From: JBBSOW01 sp038259365
GTDB taxonomy: Bacteria > Actinomycetota > Actinomycetes > Propionibacteriales > Propionibacteriaceae
Assembly: GCA_038259365.1 (NCBI GenBank)
Contig: JBBSOW010000068.1
Coordinates: forward strand, 1-15,773
Length of the DNA stretch: 15,773 nucleotides
Direction: 5' to 3'
Position numbers and translations under genes: made by a program. This document shows, piece after piece, positions 14,224 through 15,773 of the stretch (position 1 is its first letter; the number at the start of each line of letters is the position of its first letter). The notes under the pieces were generated by a model, which saw only the letters and a list, made by a program, of their open reading frames with translations, was not told the DNA's origin and ran no database searches.

Positions 14224-15040
14224 CCCACCCCACCACAACGGCGGCGACCGATCGGTGCGCCTACGCTGCCACGAACTCGCACCGCGCATCGGCGATCTCC
14301 AACACAACTGCCTCCTGATAGAGAAGGCGATCACCTCCGCGATGGCCTCCGGTATCCAGCTATTGGTCCTGCCGGAGTTGGCCACCAGCGGCTACCACCT
14401 GACCCCCGACGAGGGGCGCGCCTGCGGTCTCGCACCCGACACCGGCATGTTCCGGCGGTGGGCTCAGCTGCTGAGCGCCGACGCCGTCGTCGTCGGCTAT
14501 TGCGAACCCGACGGGCCGCAGCTATACAACAGCGCCGTTGTCATCACCCACGCCGGAGTCCTCCACAGCTACCGCAAAACCCACCGGTGGGACACCGAGA
14601 AAACGATCTTCACTCCAGGCGCCACACCCCCCGCCGTGATAGATACCCCGGTCGGCAGACTCGGCGTCCTCATCTGCTACGACCTGGAGTTCCCTGAGAT
14701 GCCGCGACGTCTCGCCCTGGCCGGTGCTGACCTCATCGCCGTCCCCACCAACTGGCCCCATGGCGACCGCCCCGAGAACGAACACCCCGCCGAGGTCATC
14801 CAAGCCATGGCGGCGGCCCGGGCCTCCAGCGTGGTCATCGCCTGCTGCGACCGAGCGGGAGACGAACGCGGCACCACCTGGACCCAGGGAACCGCCGTGG
14901 CCGGCCCCGACGGTTGGCTCATCGGCACCAAAAACGACCACCAGCGGCTTGACGTCACTGTGCAACTCGCCGAATCACGCAGGACCCTCAGCCCGCGCAA
15001 CCACGTTCACGACGACCGCCGACCCGACTTGTACACCTGA
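14216..15040 (+). CDS. Nitrilase-superfamily carbon-nitrogen hydrolase
   Basis: The protein has 274 residues, the normal size for the amidase/nitrilase fold. The Glu-Lys-Cys triad is visible: Glu in LLVLPELATSGY (about 54), Lys in HSYRKTHRWDTEK (about 121), and Cys in LGVLICYDLEFPE (about 154). The family motif PTNWPHG follows. Such enzymes cleave amide or nitrile C-N bonds through a cysteine thioester in the cytosol. Its ATG lies inside the last codons of the dehydrogenase gene (overlap 14216-14223), so the two are translationally coupled and should act in one pathway, for example amide removal before or after alcohol oxidation. The exact substrate cannot be read from sequence. Gap to the convergent gene at 15052 is only 11 bp. 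Confidence 0.9.
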   Translation: MANPPHHNGGDRSVRLRCHELAPRIGDLQHNCLLIEKAITSAMASGIQLLVLPELATSGYHLTPDEGRACGLAPDTGMFRRWAQLLSADAVVVGYCEPDGPQLYNSAVVITHAGVLHSYRKTHRWDTEKTIFTPGATPPAVIDTPVGRLGVLICYDLEFPEMPRRLALAGADLIAVPTNWPHGDRPENEHPAEVIQAMAAARASSVVIACCDRAGDERGTTWTQGTAVAGPDGWLIGTKNDHQRLDVTVQLAESRRTLSPRNHVHDDRRPDLYT

Positions 15041-15051
15041 GGCAGCTGACC

Positions 15052-15675
15052 TCAATTCTCGTAGGCAGCCCGCGGAACGAGATGGCGCATCGCGACGTGC
15101 ACGAGCGGCCCGATGCCGAAGGCGAACACCACCGTGCCGATTCCCACCGTCCCACCGAGAAAGTAGCCGATCACGACGATGGATACCTCGAGGCCGCCGC
15201 GGACCAGGCCAATCGGTAGTCCGGTCTTGCGGGTGACGCCGGTCATGAGGCCGTCCCGGGGTCCGCGCCCCAGGCGGGCGCCGATGTAGAGGCCAGTGGC
15301 GAACGCCAGCAGCAACATTCCGGCGGCAAAGAGCAGTATCTTCAGCGCAATACCATCCACCACAGGGATGACGGCCAGGCCGAAATCGGCGGCGAGGCCC
15401 ACGAGTACGGCGTTCAAAAGCGTGCCGACCCCCGGACGCTCCCGCAGCGGGATCCACAGCACCAGCACGGCGACGCTGACCACGATTGTTGCCACCCCGA
15501 ACGAGATCGGGAGCTGACGAGCGATGCCCTGGCTGAGGACGTCCCACGGTGCAAGCCCAATCTGCCCCCGAATCATGAGTGAAATGGCAAAGCCGTAGAG
15601 AAACAATCCGACCATGAGGCGGAGAACACGCCGCACCCAGGCCATGGCGAACCGTTCGCTGGTCCCTGCGGTCAC
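15052..15675 (-). CDS. YczE/YitT-type integral membrane protein
   Basis: The protein has 207 residues with about five hydrophobic segments (about 16-36, 57-75, 84-104, 110-131, 160-195). The family signatures GLAPWDVLSQGIA (about 40-52) and GARLGRGPRDGLMTGVTRKTG (about 131-151) are present. These are typical of YczE-like membrane proteins of unknown biochemical role. The start is GTG 15673-15675, which overlaps the TGA of the upstream acetyltransferase (GTGA), so the two are translationally coupled. An alternative ATG ten codons later (MAWVRRVLRLMVG) would give a 197-aa product. The gene converges on the nitrilase operon and is probably unrelated to it. Confidence 0.85.
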   Translation of the reverse strand: MTAGTSERFAMAWVRRVLRLMVGLFLYGFAISLMIRGQIGLAPWDVLSQGIARQLPISFGVATIVVSVAVLVLWIPLRERPGVGTLLNAVLVGLAADFGLAVIPVVDGIALKILLFAAGMLLLAFATGLYIGARLGRGPRDGLMTGVTRKTGLPIGLVRGGLEVSIVVIGYFLGGTVGIGTVVFAFGIGPLVHVAMRHLVPRAAYEN

Positions 15676-15773
15676 GGAGTAAGCCTCAGCAGTCCCGCAG
15701 ACGTCGAATCAAAGCCAACCCGTTGGTAGAACGCGGCGAGTTCTGGCTCGAAGTCGACGTGCAACCATTCGCA
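15672..15773 (-). CDS. GNAT-family acetyltransferase, C-terminal end (partial)
   Basis: Only the last 33 codons are inside the window: WLHVDFEPELAAFYQRVGFD, then STSAGLLRLTP and TGA (15672-15674). The W-HVDFEP…FY…GF pattern is the final strand-helix-strand of many actinobacterial GCN5-related N-acetyltransferases, with the FYxxxGF turn near the acetyl-CoA site. The stop overlaps the GTG start of the YczE-like gene by 4 bp, indicating an operon. The acceptor substrate cannot be judged from this piece. The gene runs off the right edge. Confidence 0.75.
   Translation of the reverse strand, partial: CEWLHVDFEPELAAFYQRVGFDSTSAGLLRLTP

Noticed and set aside
13105..14385. A 426-aa minus-strand ORF opposite the dehydrogenase gene
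   Set aside because: It is a Gly-rich antisense shadow of a clear HisD-family gene in high-G+C DNA.
15041..15051. A terminator between the nitrilase and YczE-like genes
   Set aside because: Only a 5-bp TGAGG/CCTCA pairing spans the gap, too weak and without a T-tract.

Overview
The window is high-G+C DNA with C/G-rich third codon positions, strong AAGGAGG-type ribosome sites and actinobacterial-type gene families. It most likely comes from an actinomycete (Actinomycetota); I cannot name the genus. It divides into an insertion-sequence graveyard, a small protease module inside it, and an ordinary chromosomal stretch.

Region 1 (1-4283) is nested mobile DNA. An IS630-family transposase gene on the minus strand is cut in two, at the codons of its first catalytic Asp-Glu, by a ~2.03-kb element with 90-bp terminal inverted repeats (84/90 identical). 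That element carries one ORF (710-2485) that fuses two tyrosine-recombinase catalytic domains. The second domain has Cys where the nucleophilic Tyr should be. The element looks like an internally deleted recombinase-in-trio (RIT) element. A perfect 32-bp palindrome sits at its right junction. Next to the IS630 right end are two separate frameshifted IS110-family fragments.

Region 2 (4284-9718) is a cargo island. It holds a promoter, a 946-aa CHAT-protease protein (4638-7478) and, 16 bp downstream with a strong ribosome site, a 106-aa protein with three predicted membrane segments. The CHAT protein has a visible His/Cys pair in its C-terminal domain, an Ig-like middle, and an N-terminal segment that resembles a degenerate second CHAT domain. 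This pair is the best candidate for an undescribed system, plausibly a protease-based conflict or immunity module. An alpha-helical ORF of unknown role follows; its 3' end is fused to the start of an IS30-type transposase. Convergent to it is a single-pass membrane protein of unknown function.

Region 3 (9751-11280) is more IS debris: an IS110 fragment with a frameshift, an IS21 end with short repeats, and an istB pseudogene with two frameshifts and a changed Walker B Asp.

Region 4 (11281-15773) starts with an SRPBCC (AHSA1-like) gene whose 3' end runs antisense into a membrane-protein remnant. Then comes a catabolic-looking locus: a LysR regulator divergent from a two-gene operon encoding a histidinol-dehydrogenase-family enzyme, closest by motif to sulfopropanediol dehydrogenase, and an overlapping nitrilase-superfamily hydrolase. 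Convergent to these is a minus-strand pair, the C-terminus of a GNAT acetyltransferase overlapping a YczE-type membrane protein by 4 bp. No rRNA, tRNA or CRISPR array was seen.
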